Source of the DNA: Evansella vedderi
Lineage (GTDB): Bacteria; Bacillota; Bacilli; Bacillales; Salisediminibacteriaceae
Length of the DNA: 64,000 bases
Reading direction: 5' to 3'
Assembly (NCBI RefSeq): GCF_030813435.1
Contig: NZ_JAUSUG010000015.1
Location: 80,923 to 144,922, forward strand
Below are positions 38,258 to 46,268 of the stretch, one piece after another (the first letter of the stretch is position 1; each line of letters begins with the position of its first letter). The notes under the pieces were generated by a model. The model saw only the letters and a program-made list of their open reading frames with translations, was not told where the DNA came from and ran no database searches. The position numbers and the translations under genes were made by a program.

Positions 38258-38770
38258 TCAGAGCATAATCAAAACGATTAACACACCACCAAGGAAACCG
38301 AGACTCTTATACATAGATTCAAATTTCTTTTGAGACTCCATGGCTTGTTTTTCTTCTTGATCAAAATAAGAAATAGCAAGTCTTATTTGCTTCCTTTGAT
38401 TCTCTAAGTCTTGCTCTCCCAACGTCTGTCCAAATTGATTTAATATATTAATTTCTGAAGCTTCAAGATCTGTTGTCTTTTTCCACTTCTCTAAGGTATT
38501 GCACCAAATATCCCTTGCTGTTCTTTCCTCTTCCTTTAATTTTTTCGATACTTCGTGAAAAAATTGACTTAACGGTGAAGATAATTGATTTGCAACCTTC
38601 TCACATGCATATGGTAACGGAGTCATCCCAAAGACCATTTCTGTTTCAAGGGCTTCAAATGCAATTTTTAAATATCTTATTTGCTTTGTCCGACGAGCAA
38701 GTCGTGTTGCAAACTCCCATCCAAAAACTGTAGTAGTCAAAATAATTAATAATGCTCCTACTAGTTTCAT
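38258..38770 (-). CDS. spoIIIAB: Stage III sporulation protein AB
   Basis: This 170-residue protein has a membrane helix at each end and a helical cytosolic middle related to GspF/type II secretion inner-membrane proteins (ARRTKQIRYLKIAFEALETE, FGMTPLPYACEKVA). It overlaps spoIIIAA by 4 bp (ATGA). Confidence 0.95.
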   Translation of the reverse strand: MKLVGALLIILTTTVFGWEFATRLARRTKQIRYLKIAFEALETEMVFGMTPLPYACEKVANQLSSPLSQFFHEVSKKLKEEERTARDIWCNTLEKWKKTTDLEASEINILNQFGQTLGEQDLENQRKQIRLAISYFDQEEKQAMESQKKFESMYKSLGFLGGVLIVLIML

Positions 38771-39705
38771 GTTCTAATCACACCCGATACTCTCTTCTTT
38801 AAATCAAGCTTTTTCACGATTCCCCTTTTCGAGTGAACATTTAACTCAATTGCCCGTTGAAAAAATCCCAGCTCTATTAAACTAGCAATGGTAGGTCGAG
38901 CTTTGACATCTTCAAGACAGTCACCATGTACAGATGCAAAAATGGTTACTCCTGCATGAACTGCTTCCATGATTGCATCTCCATCTTCTTTTCGACCTAT
39001 TTCATCAACAACTAATACTTCTGGACTCATGGACCGGATCATCATCATTAAACCTTCCGCTTTTGGACATGAGTCTAAAATATCTACCTTCACACCAAAA
39101 TCATGCTGCGGAATACCTTTTACGGAGCCTGCAATTTCTGATCGTTCATCAATAATCCCTACATTTTTTGCTTCAACCTTTAGGGAACCTACTCCCTTGC
39201 TAATTTCCCTTGCAATATCACGGAGTAAGGTCGTTTTCCCTGATTTCGGTGGACCGATAATTAATGTATGACACCAATTCCCCCTTTGCTGTAATTGAGT
39301 TAGATAGCTTTTTGCAACACCATATTTTTGACGAGCAACTCGGATATTAAAAGAACTTATATCTCGAATTCCCTTTACTTCCCCCTTTTCCATGACCACT
39401 CTTCCTGCTAATCCTACTCGGTGACCACCCGAAATGGTTATATAACCCCGTTTTAATTCCTCTTCTAATCGATAGACAGAATGCTGACTTAACAGACTGA
39501 GCATAAGAGCAGAATCCGATTCTATAAAAATAAAAGGAGTCGCAGAATTAGGGACAACAAATGTTGCCGTATGTGTACGGACTTCTACTGGACGATTAAC
39601 ACGGAGACGAATTTCCTCTATTTCATTTATCGTTTTTTCTGGTAATTTTAAGATAATTTTTCTAATCTTTTCTGGGAGTACTTGAAAGACTTCTTTCATT
39701 ACCAC
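38767..39705 (-). CDS. spoIIIAA: Stage III sporulation protein AA (secretion-type ATPase)
   Basis: The 312-residue ATPase is related to type II/IV secretion ATPases. Walker A is GPPKSGKT at 151-158, followed by the acidic VLVVDEIGRKEDGDAIMEA. An N-terminal domain carries EIRLRVNRPVE and GYITISGGHRVGLAG. It is thought to power the SpoIIIA-SpoIIQ channel. It is first in the operon, behind a sigma-E-like promoter. Confidence 0.96.
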   Translation of the reverse strand: MVMKEVFQVLPEKIRKIILKLPEKTINEIEEIRLRVNRPVEVRTHTATFVVPNSATPFIFIESDSALMLSLLSQHSVYRLEEELKRGYITISGGHRVGLAGRVVMEKGEVKGIRDISSFNIRVARQKYGVAKSYLTQLQQRGNWCHTLIIGPPKSGKTTLLRDIAREISKGVGSLKVEAKNVGIIDERSEIAGSVKGIPQHDFGVKVDILDSCPKAEGLMMMIRSMSPEVLVVDEIGRKEDGDAIMEAVHAGVTIFASVHGDCLEDVKARPTIASLIELGFFQRAIELNVHSKRGIVKKLDLKKRVSGVIRT

Positions 39706-39745
39706 TCCTCCTTCGAGAATCTTAGGACAGGTTGTGTCTATTCAG

Positions 39746-39774
39746 AATATATGAATGCGTGTCCTATTTATGAC
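39746..39774 (-). promoter_or_regulatory. Probable sigma-E promoter of spoIIIA
   Basis: On the minus strand GTCATAAA and CATATATT are 13 nt apart, close to the sigma-E elements (KMATATT / CATACAMT; -10 match 6 of 8). It lies 41 bp upstream of the spoIIIAA start; spoIIIA is a sigma-E operon in B. subtilis. Confidence 0.55.
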
Positions 39775-39792
39775 AAAGTGAAAAGGAAATAA

Positions 39793-39824
39793 CAAAAAAA
39801 ATAAACCTCAAATAAGTTGAGGTT
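39793..39824 (-). terminator. Terminator of the duplicated-domain protein gene
   Basis: An 8-bp stem AACCTCAA/TTGAGGTT is followed on the minus strand by TATTTTTTTTG. Confidence 0.8.
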
Positions 39825-39842
39825 GTTCACAAATAGCTTTTA

Positions 39843-40244
39843 TTAAGCTTTTAAATTATTTATAACATTAATTAGTTGGTCGTTATCTTCGAGCCATTCT
39901 TCAAATGTAACCTTATCAACACAGAAGGAACAAACAGGTTTATCAGCTTGTTTTACATCCACACAGGTAACCGTTTCAGAGTGGGTATAATAACTAAGTT
40001 CATAACCATAAACCATATGTTTTTCTTTTTGGCTCTTTAGAGATGAGGATTCTATTAATTTTATATGCTGTTGAATTAGAGTTACCATTTCCTCTTCGTC
40101 CAATTCTTCGAATTGACTAACATCCGAACAGAATGATCCTAAATCTTGACCATCCTTATTGACATCGACACAGATAACATGTTCAGAAAATGAGTATGCA
40201 TTGACTACGACCCCATCATCAAGAAACAGCTCATTTTTTTCCAT
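39843..40244 (-). CDS. Unknown protein with a tandem internal duplication (CVDV...SFC)
   Basis: I do not recognise this 133-residue family. It consists of two related halves of about 50 residues. Half 1 (~15-65) has ICVDVNKDGQDLGSFCSDVSQFEE; half 2 (~78-130) has TCVDVKQADKPVCSFCVDKVTFEE. Each keeps one Cys in CVDV and one in SFC, so paired metal or redox sites are possible but unproven. It is soluble and acidic. A good GAGGTGGGAG site precedes the ATG, and it has its own terminator. It stands between efp and spoIIIAA, where B. subtilis has the unrelated membrane gene yqhV. Confidence 0.75.
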   Translation of the reverse strand: MEKNELFLDDGVVVNAYSFSEHVICVDVNKDGQDLGSFCSDVSQFEELDEEEMVTLIQQHIKLIESSSLKSQKEKHMVYGYELSYYTHSETVTCVDVKQADKPVCSFCVDKVTFEEWLEDNDQLINVINNLKA

Positions 40245-40379
40245 TCTCCCACCTCTTTCATCGGATTACATTTACAATACAACAATTCTGAAAAATCAGA
40301 AAGTATTTTGCTTAAAAATAAGTCATTTGTATCAAGAAAAAGGCAAACACCTAAAATGTAAATACTATTTTTAAGCATA

Positions 40380-40430
40380 GAGGCTACTCCAGCGACGAAG
40401 GAAGCGTCCGCCTGTAACGAATTCGAGTAT
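40380..40430. repeat. Fragment of intergenic repeat family A
   Basis: GAGGCTACTCCAGCGACGAAG and GCGTCCGCCTGTA resemble the interior of the copies at 51.2 and 57.7 kb (ACTCCAGCGACGAG; GCGTCCGCCTGTAGC in complement). Terminal repeats are missing. Confidence 0.45.
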
Positions 40431-40460
40431 TAATCTTATTATAAGCAACATAAGTTTTTA

Positions 40461-40610
40461 AAGGACAAAAGCGCAATGCGCCTGCCTATCGAAGCGGCAA
40501 CGCGCGCGTTGCCAATTCGAACGGAAAAATGCTCTGACCGATAAAAAAGTGCTTTTTGCTTTTTATTCGGGCAGAAATTTTCTCGAGCCGATGGCGCATG
40601 AAGCTAGACG
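40461..40610. repeat. GC-rich multi-hairpin repeat element, family B
   Basis: Within this 150-bp stretch are GCGCAATGCGC, a perfect 18-bp palindrome GGCAACGCGCGCGTTGCC (40496-40513) and a hairpin CCGATAAAAAAG...CTTTTTATTCGG (40538-40570). The ends read CGTCTAGCTTCATGCGCCAT and GGCAGGCGCATTGCGC on the minus strand. The pattern resembles dispersed palindromic repeats seen between Bacillus genes (recollection, not a search). It contains no coding signal. Confidence 0.55.
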
Positions 40611-40662
40611 ATTATTCAGCTACTGTTATCCACATTCAGAAAAAATATAATTTCCTAAATAA

Positions 40663-40704
40663 ATAAAAAGGACAACGTTAAGCCTAAATGCTAAATCGTT
40701 GCCC
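40663..40704 (-). terminator. Terminator of efp
   Basis: The stem GGACAACG/CGTTGCCC (one mismatch) follows the efp stop and is followed on the minus strand by TTTTTATTTATTT. Confidence 0.7.
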
Positions 40705-40721
40705 TATAAAAGCTAAAGTGT

Positions 40722-41279
40722 TTACGCTCTTGAAACGTAAGATCCATTTCTAGTATCGATGACAAGAACATCTCCTTCGTTAACAAAGAAAGGTACTTGT
40801 ACGGTGATTCCTGTCTCAACTACAGCAGCCTTCGTACCTCCCGAGGCAGTATCTCCCTTAATTCCTGGCTCCGTTTCTGTAACTTTTAATTCTACTGTAT
40901 TTGGAACTTCAACTCCAAGAGTCTCCCCTTGATAGATAAGAATTTGAACTTCCATGTTTTCCTTTAAATACTTTAATTGTTCCTCGATTTGTGCAGTTTG
41001 AAGCTCAAGCTGTTCATAGGATTCATTATCCATAAATGTATGGGTATCTCCGGTTGAATATAAATATTGCATACGGCGGTTTTCAAGGTGGGCTTTAGCC
41101 ACTTTTTCACCGGCACGGAATGTTTTCTCTTGTACACTTTGATTACGTAAGTTACGGAGCTTCGTTCTTACAAATGCTGCACCCTTACCTGGTTTTACAT
41201 GTTGGAACTCCATTACTTGCCAAATGCTTCCGTCTACCTCAATTGTTAATCCTGTTCTTAAATCATTTACTGAAATCAT
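40722..41279 (-). CDS. efp: Elongation factor P
   Basis: The 185-residue tRNA-mimicking factor relieves ribosomes stalled at polyproline. The three-domain pattern is complete ([51 protein letters not shown]). The modifiable residue at the loop tip is Lys32 in VKPGKGAAF; in B. subtilis this Lys is 5-aminopentanolylated. Confidence 0.97.
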   Translation of the reverse strand: MISVNDLRTGLTIEVDGSIWQVMEFQHVKPGKGAAFVRTKLRNLRNQSVQEKTFRAGEKVAKAHLENRRMQYLYSTGDTHTFMDNESYEQLELQTAQIEEQLKYLKENMEVQILIYQGETLGVEVPNTVELKVTETEPGIKGDTASGGTKAAVVETGITVQVPFFVNEGDVLVIDTRNGSYVSRA

Positions 41280-41386
41280 TCATAATCCTCCTGTTCATTA
41301 TAAGAAAAGCATAGCATAGCGCCTCCAGTTCTTTAGCACTATAGCTAGACATTATTTCGTAGATTCTATTTGTAGTATTTACTAAA

Positions 41387-42451
41387 TTACTCTAATATTA
41401 ATAATTCTTTCGTGGAAGAAGATAGAATTTCATTCCCATCTTCTGTAATAACAATATCATCTTCAATACGAGTTCCACCTAACCCTCCAACATATATACC
41501 CGGTTCGACTGTTACAACCATTCCCGGTACCAAAACGGTATCAGATCTAAAGGATAATCCTGGTCCTTCATGTACCTCCATTCCTAACCCGTGGCCAGTA
41601 GAATGACCGAAATAATCGCCATATCCTTGTTCTGTAATATGGTCTCTCGTTAGAGCGTCTGCATCTTTTCCAGTGATACCTGGCTTAATCCCTTGAACAC
41701 CCTTTAATTGAGCTTCTAAAACAGTATTGTATATTTTTTTTAATTCATCACTTGGGTTTCCTACAGCTACAGTACGCGTAATGTCAGAACAATAACCTTT
41801 ATAGTAAGCACCAAAGTCTAACGTTACTAATTCTCCACTCTCGATTACCTTATCACTTGCCACGCCATGGGGGAGGGCTGATCGATACCCAGATGCCACA
41901 ATGATGTCAAAGGAGGAGGATACGGCCCCTTTTTTTCTCATGAAAAACTCAAGCTCATTGGACACATCGATTTCCTTAACACCTGGACGAATGTAACTTA
42001 AAATATGTTCAAATGCAGCATCAGCGATCTGAACCGCTTCTTTAATGATAGATATTTCACTTTCATCTTTTATTAATCTCATTTTTTCCACTAAACCACT
42101 AACAGGTATTAAAGATGTCTCAATGGTTTGTTTATATGTTTCAAATGCACTGTATGTAACATGATCCTTTTCAAACCCTAATTGTTTAATTCCCAATTCC
42201 TTAACTTGTTTAGCAATTTCCTCTTGAATTGGCCCACTGTGTTGAACAATTTCAAAGCCCTTAGCTTGTTCTTGTGCTTGCTCCACATATCTGAAATCAG
42301 TAATAAATTTAGCTTCTTTTTCTGAAATAAGGGCAACCCCAGCAGTTCCCGTAAAGCCTGTCATATATTGGCGATTGTAGCTGCTCGATATAAGGATTCC
42401 ATCGATTTCATATTTACTAAATTGCTCTCTTACTTGCTCTAGACGTTTCAT
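41387..42451 (-). CDS. pepQ: Xaa-Pro dipeptidase/aminopeptidase (M24 family)
   Basis: The 354-residue metallopeptidase has the creatinase-like N-terminal domain and the pita-bread M24 catalytic domain. Metal ligands are in LDFGAYYKGYCSDITRT, FGHSTGHGLGMEVHEGP, VVTVEPGIY and GTRIEDDIVIT. It splits X-Pro peptides in the cytosol (equivalent to B. subtilis YqhT). The gene lies next to efp in most Firmicutes. Confidence 0.94.
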   Translation of the reverse strand: MKRLEQVREQFSKYEIDGILISSSYNRQYMTGFTGTAGVALISEKEAKFITDFRYVEQAQEQAKGFEIVQHSGPIQEEIAKQVKELGIKQLGFEKDHVTYSAFETYKQTIETSLIPVSGLVEKMRLIKDESEISIIKEAVQIADAAFEHILSYIRPGVKEIDVSNELEFFMRKKGAVSSSFDIIVASGYRSALPHGVASDKVIESGELVTLDFGAYYKGYCSDITRTVAVGNPSDELKKIYNTVLEAQLKGVQGIKPGITGKDADALTRDHITEQGYGDYFGHSTGHGLGMEVHEGPGLSFRSDTVLVPGMVVTVEPGIYVGGLGGTRIEDDIVITEDGNEILSSSTKELLILE

Positions 42452-42453
42452 GT

Positions 42454-42885
42454 TTAACCACTCCTCTTCAAAAAATAAGTAAGTCCCATCTTATACCCAT
42501 CGAAACCAAATCCACTAATTTGTCCAACACAAACAGGAGCGATTACTGATTCGCTCCGGAACATTTCCCGTGCGTGAACATTAGAAATATGTACTTCAAC
42601 AACTGGGATGCTAATACTTGCAATCGCATCTCTTAAAGCATAGCTGTAATGAGTAAAGGCACCAGGGTTAAAAACAATCCCTTCATATTTTTCCTCGGCT
42701 TCATGAATCCAATCGATAAGTTGCCCTTCCCAATTGGATTGTTTAAATGACAACTCCAATTGTTCCGCGAAATTGCTGCGAAGTTCCTCTTCTAGATCTT
42801 TTAACGAGCTTTTTCCATAAATATCTGGTTCACGTTTCCCTAAACGGTTTAGGTTAGGTCCATTTAGTATAAGTAGTTTGGTCAT
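42454..42885 (-). CDS. aroQ: Type II 3-dehydroquinate dehydratase
   Basis: The 143-residue enzyme of the shikimate pathway has LILNGPNLNRLGKREPDIYG (including the catalytic Tyr), NPGAFTHYSYALRDA and VEVHISNVHAREMFR with the catalytic His. The ATG after GAGG was chosen; the longer open frame upstream lacks a start signal. The gap to pepQ is only 2 bp. Confidence 0.95.
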   Translation of the reverse strand: MTKLLILNGPNLNRLGKREPDIYGKSSLKDLEEELRSNFAEQLELSFKQSNWEGQLIDWIHEAEEKYEGIVFNPGAFTHYSYALRDAIASISIPVVEVHISNVHAREMFRSESVIAPVCVGQISGFGFDGYKMGLTYFLKRSG

Positions 42886-42979
42886 ATTACCATCCTCATT
42901 TCCAAACAATAAAATTATCAGCTGGGTGCATCGAGTGAGTTTTTTACACGGAAAATAATTTGAACTTGCATATATACAT

Positions 42980-43009
42980 AAAAAAAGAGAATGTTCCAAG
43001 GAACATTCT
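42980..43009 (-). terminator. Terminator of yqhR
   Basis: A 10-bp stem AGAATGTTCC/GGAACATTCT with a 2-nt loop is followed by TTTTTT on the minus strand. Confidence 0.8.
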
Positions 43010-43020
43010 ATCATAAGACA

Positions 43021-43518
43021 TTAGCTTTGAATAGCTTCACCCTCGTGCATTGTTCGTTCATGATACTCATAGGATACAGAATAACCTATAAATAATCCAT
43101 ACAGTAAATATAAGCATAAATTGGTTATAATCGTGTTAAGATCCAGTTGAGTAAGTGGCTTAAGACCAGGAAACATAGGGTTAAATAGCCAAAATACTCC
43201 CATCCATAATCCAGCGCCAAACAGTAGTCCAGGCCAGGTATGATTAATTTTTGCAAAGATTAATCGATAAAGGAATGCTGCTCCAATGGAGATTATAGCA
43301 ATTAAACCGATTCCAACAAGCTGCCCTAACCAGCCATTTTTCCAATCTCCTAGGGCCCAAGGCATTAAAGCCAATGCTGGACCTACTCTTGTGAAATTAA
43401 AATAGAATGCTATGTAACCTATAATGCTCCATATAAGTCCTCCAAAAAAACCAATTAATGCAACTGTTGCATTAAAGGAAAGAGCTGTTTCCTTTTGATT
43501 TTGCTCTAATTTACCCAC
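43021..43518 (-). CDS. yqhR: YqhR-type membrane protein
   Basis: This ~165-residue protein has four hydrophobic segments, with the family-like ATVALIGFFGGLIWSIIGYIAFYFNF start and FNPMFPGLKPLTQLDLNTIIT. It matches B. subtilis YqhR (unknown function; next to aroQ) in size and position. The GTG after GAGGTGAT was chosen as start. Confidence 0.85.
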   Translation of the reverse strand: MGKLEQNQKETALSFNATVALIGFFGGLIWSIIGYIAFYFNFTRVGPALALMPWALGDWKNGWLGQLVGIGLIAIISIGAAFLYRLIFAKINHTWPGLLFGAGLWMGVFWLFNPMFPGLKPLTQLDLNTIITNLCLYLLYGLFIGYSVSYEYHERTMHEGEAIQS

Positions 43519-44047
43519 CTTTATCACCTCGAAATTAGTATGTCCATGTTTCGTAATCCTATAAGAATTAACGTGTATAAATCGATAAAGTTAATTAAAA
43601 ACTTATTTCTCAGTTGATAATTCTCCCAATACGATCATATACTCAATAAAAATATTGGAAAAATTGAACGTGTAGATGGGCTCACGGCAGGGAATAATAA
43701 GAATAGAAATAATAAAAGTAATTTAATTTGGAGGGAATGGAGCCGTTAATGTAGAATAAAATAAATAGTAAATTTGAACTTTAGGGAATAAAATAAAATA
43801 CCCCTTATAATTTGAACAAGCTATCATTTAGTTATTGATCCCTTTTCATTTATAATTAGTTTTTCTTATTAGTTGATCTACAACAAATAGGTTAAATTCA
43901 TTCAAAAATATTAGACATTAGCAAGACAGCTGCATTTCTTTTTTACATCAAATTAAAATCCTATTAAAGTGTTCATCTTTTTAAAACATCTGCCATTTAA
44001 TTGAAAACGACAGTGATTAAAAATCTTATTTTTAGGAGGTGTAAGGC
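43519..44047. other. AT-rich intergenic region where yqhQ would be expected
   Basis: The 529 bp between yqhR and yqhP contain no reading frame above background and no clear repeat or RNA. In B. subtilis this interval is occupied by yqhQ (DUF1385). A GGAGG at 43730 is not followed by a usable frame. A promoter for yqhP must lie near 43990-44030, but none is convincing. Confidence 0.6.
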
Positions 44048-44425
44048 ATGCTTCGTCATTCATACCACCCCCTCATACTAACCATTATAGGCTTAGCTAT
44101 ATTAGGTATAGGGTATAATCTAGTCCGATCTCCTGGAGCTTTTTTCACACAAATATTAATTACTGCTGGTATAGTTGTTCTACTAATTTTTGTAATGAAG
44201 AAGTTTATCCTACCTAGATTAATGCGGAGTCAAGCTCCGTATGGCCAACCTCAAAGTATGTATACACAGAAAAGTCAGTCAACTAAACGCCCTGCTACCT
44301 TTTCAAGTAAGAAAAAAGATAAGAAAAAGCGAATTTCTAGACCTCTTGTTAAGCGCCAATCAGATGTAAAGCTTACGGTCATTGAAGGAAAGAAAAACAA
44401 AAAAAAGAACCGAGCTTTATTTTAA
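44048..44425 (+). CDS. yqhP: YqhP/SA1362-like small membrane protein
   Basis: This 125-residue protein has two membrane helices (~8-24 and ~33-50) and a long, strongly basic cytosolic tail (KKKDKKKRIS, KKNKKKNRALF). It fits the SA1362/YqhP family by topology and position. Function is unknown. The start follows AGGAGGTG. It converges with yqhO. Confidence 0.75.
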   Translation: MLRHSYHPLILTIIGLAILGIGYNLVRSPGAFFTQILITAGIVVLLIFVMKKFILPRLMRSQAPYGQPQSMYTQKSQSTKRPATFSSKKKDKKKRISRPLVKRQSDVKLTVIEGKKNKKKNRALF

Positions 44426-44442
44426 ACGCTTGGTTCTTTTTT
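44404..44442 (+). terminator. Terminator of yqhP
   Basis: An 11-bp stem AAGAACCGAGC/GCTTGGTTCTT (one G-U) is followed by TTTTTTT; it overlaps the last codons of yqhP and lies between convergent genes. Confidence 0.85.
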
Positions 44443-44472
44443 TACTTGCTTTCATCTATTTTTGAACACGCG

Positions 44473-45360
44473 CTAATAAGCCCATTTCTTTAAAAATTTT
44501 TCTGTAGTTTCCTTCCCTAACTGTATGAGAGCGTCCTTTTCTTCCTCTGAAATATCAAATTTAGTCGCCGGCACTTTATTTGCAGGGATAAATACAATGT
44601 TTTTTGCATGACTCTTTGATATATATCGCTGATCATGGGCTTTCCACATGGTTTCCACCATAGAATGAAGCATGGAGAATGCATTTTTTACCTCTCTAGG
44701 TGGAAGGGTATCTTCTGATGGGGATAAGCGAAAACCAATGACAGGTCGTTGTAACTGAGTTTGCCCTTGTTTTGAAAAAAGCCAAATGGGAAAGTTACTT
44801 AATACTCCTCCGTCCACCATCACGGATTGAATACCTTTACTTGATGTTATTTTTACAGGTTCAAAAAAGAATGGAATGCAACAACTCATTCTAATCGCTC
44901 TAGCAACCGAAAAGGATTCTGGAATAATACCGTATTGTGCAAGGTCATCAGGTAAGACAACTAACCTTCCATTAGTTACATCAGAGACAATCATTTTTAG
45001 TGTGCCAGGAGGGATATCACCAAAAGTACGTATTCCCTTCTCCTTTAAAATGCTATTTAACCAATCTTCAAATGCATCCCCTTTATAAATACCCATTTTT
45101 AAGTATAGGCGTATCCAACGATAAAAGGGAATAGATCGATGTTTCCGATCTAATAAACTAATTAAGTCCACTTCATCTAATATTTTTTCAATTTCATTAC
45201 TTGTAAAACCAGCTTTAATTAAGGTAGCAACGATAGCTCCTGCGCTGGTTCCAGCTAATCTCTCAAAATATATCCCTTCTTCTTCTAAAGCCTTCATGGC
45301 CCCAACAAAAGAAAAAGCCTTTATTCCTCCACCTGCAAACACCCCATCAACTTGTAGCAT
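44473..45360 (-). CDS. yqhO: Patatin-like phospholipase
   Basis: The 295-residue acyl hydrolase has the oxyanion-hole GGGIKAFSFVG, nucleophile elbow GTSAG (Ser39) and catalytic Asp in VMVDGGVLSNFP. It is the YqhO homologue, probably cytosolic and acting on membrane lipids; its substrate is unknown. Confidence 0.9.
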   Translation of the reverse strand: MLQVDGVFAGGGIKAFSFVGAMKALEEEGIYFERLAGTSAGAIVATLIKAGFTSNEIEKILDEVDLISLLDRKHRSIPFYRWIRLYLKMGIYKGDAFEDWLNSILKEKGIRTFGDIPPGTLKMIVSDVTNGRLVVLPDDLAQYGIIPESFSVARAIRMSCCIPFFFEPVKITSSKGIQSVMVDGGVLSNFPIWLFSKQGQTQLQRPVIGFRLSPSEDTLPPREVKNAFSMLHSMVETMWKAHDQRYISKSHAKNIVFIPANKVPATKFDISEEEKDALIQLGKETTEKFLKKWAY

Positions 45361-45467
45361 GGATCTACCTCCCCTTTACCATTTTAGTAAATTAGGGAGA
45401 AAAAATGATTAAAAATTAAGGAGCTCTATAGGAAAAAAAGGACTGTCACTTGGCTACAGCTTTGGAG

Positions 45468-45505
45468 AAAAAAAACAACCTCAACCTGCAATGGTTAAGA
45501 TTGTT
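45468..45505 (-). terminator. Terminator of mntR
   Basis: A 13-bp imperfect stem AACAACCTCAACC/GGTTAAGATTGTT (G-U pairs) overlaps the end of mntR, followed by TTTTTTTT on the minus strand. Confidence 0.7.
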
Positions 45506-45929
45506 CCTCGATTTCTTCACTTTTCTTTTGAACATCTCGCAATTCGTCTACCCGTTCTGGTTTCTCATCAAAGTATTGAACTAAATCCCCAATTCGGTCA
45601 ATGGCATCCCAGCTTAAATGATGCTCAATACCTTCTACATCTTGATATATATTCTCCGCATCAACACCAATAATTTTCATAAACTCCTCTAATAAATCAT
45701 GTCGATAAACGAGGCGTTTTCCGATCTTTTTTCCTTTAGGCGTTAAGATGAGTCCGCGATACTTCTCATATACAAGATATTCACTTTTATCTAATTTCTG
45801 GACCATTTTAGTAACCGAGGATGGATGCACCTCTAATGCTTCTGCAATATCAGAAACTCTGGCATATCCCTTTTCTTCGATTAATAGGTAAATTCTTTCT
45901 AAGTAATCTTCCATGCTCGGTGTTGGCAT
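45495..45929 (-). CDS. mntR: Manganese-responsive regulator MntR
   Basis: The 144-residue DtxR-family repressor begins [15 protein letters not shown] with a winged helix ([22 protein letters not shown]) and has metal ligands Asp8, His and Glu residues in [19 protein letters not shown]. It controls Mn(II) uptake genes elsewhere in the genome. Confidence 0.95.
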   Translation of the reverse strand: MPTPSMEDYLERIYLLIEEKGYARVSDIAEALEVHPSSVTKMVQKLDKSEYLVYEKYRGLILTPKGKKIGKRLVYRHDLLEEFMKIIGVDAENIYQDVEGIEHHLSWDAIDRIGDLVQYFDEKPERVDELRDVQKKSEEIEEQS

Positions 45930-46159
45930 GTAGTCCCCTCCAAACTTGCAACCCTTTTAGAGAATGGTTATTTATTATTTCATGTATGATGAAATAAGTC
46001 AATTGGTTCCTTTTTCTATGTAAAATTATACTATAAAATGTGAGCATGTACTACTCAGTGGAGAATTTAGTGATAATTACGACAAGTGACGTACTCAACA
46101 TTAGATGGAATAACTTGTTTCCTTACTAATTATATTTTTAACTATTCGACCTTTTAATT

Positions 46160-46217
46160 AAAAAAATAATGGCTTGTTACCCAAATTTGATTATTTTTAT
46201 TGGATTCGGTAACAAGC
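46160..46217 (-). terminator. Second (tandem) terminator downstream of nrdJ
   Basis: A perfect 10-bp stem GCTTGTTACC/GGTAACAAGC with a 26-nt loop is followed on the minus strand by ATTATTTTTTT. It lies 15 bp beyond the first nrdJ terminator. The rest of the 339-bp gap to mntR shows nothing else. Confidence 0.65.
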
Positions 46218-46232
46218 TCTAGTGAGTATAAT

Positions 46233-46260
46233 AAAAAAGGATGCCCTATGGACATCCTTT
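46233..46260 (-). terminator. Terminator of nrdJ
   Basis: An 8-bp stem AAAGGATG/CATCCTTT right after the stop codon is followed by TTTTATT on the minus strand. Confidence 0.8.
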
Positions 46261-46268
46261 AAAAATTT

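Noticed and set aside
40461..40610. CRISPR array
   Set aside because: The short palindromes are all different and not regularly spaced.
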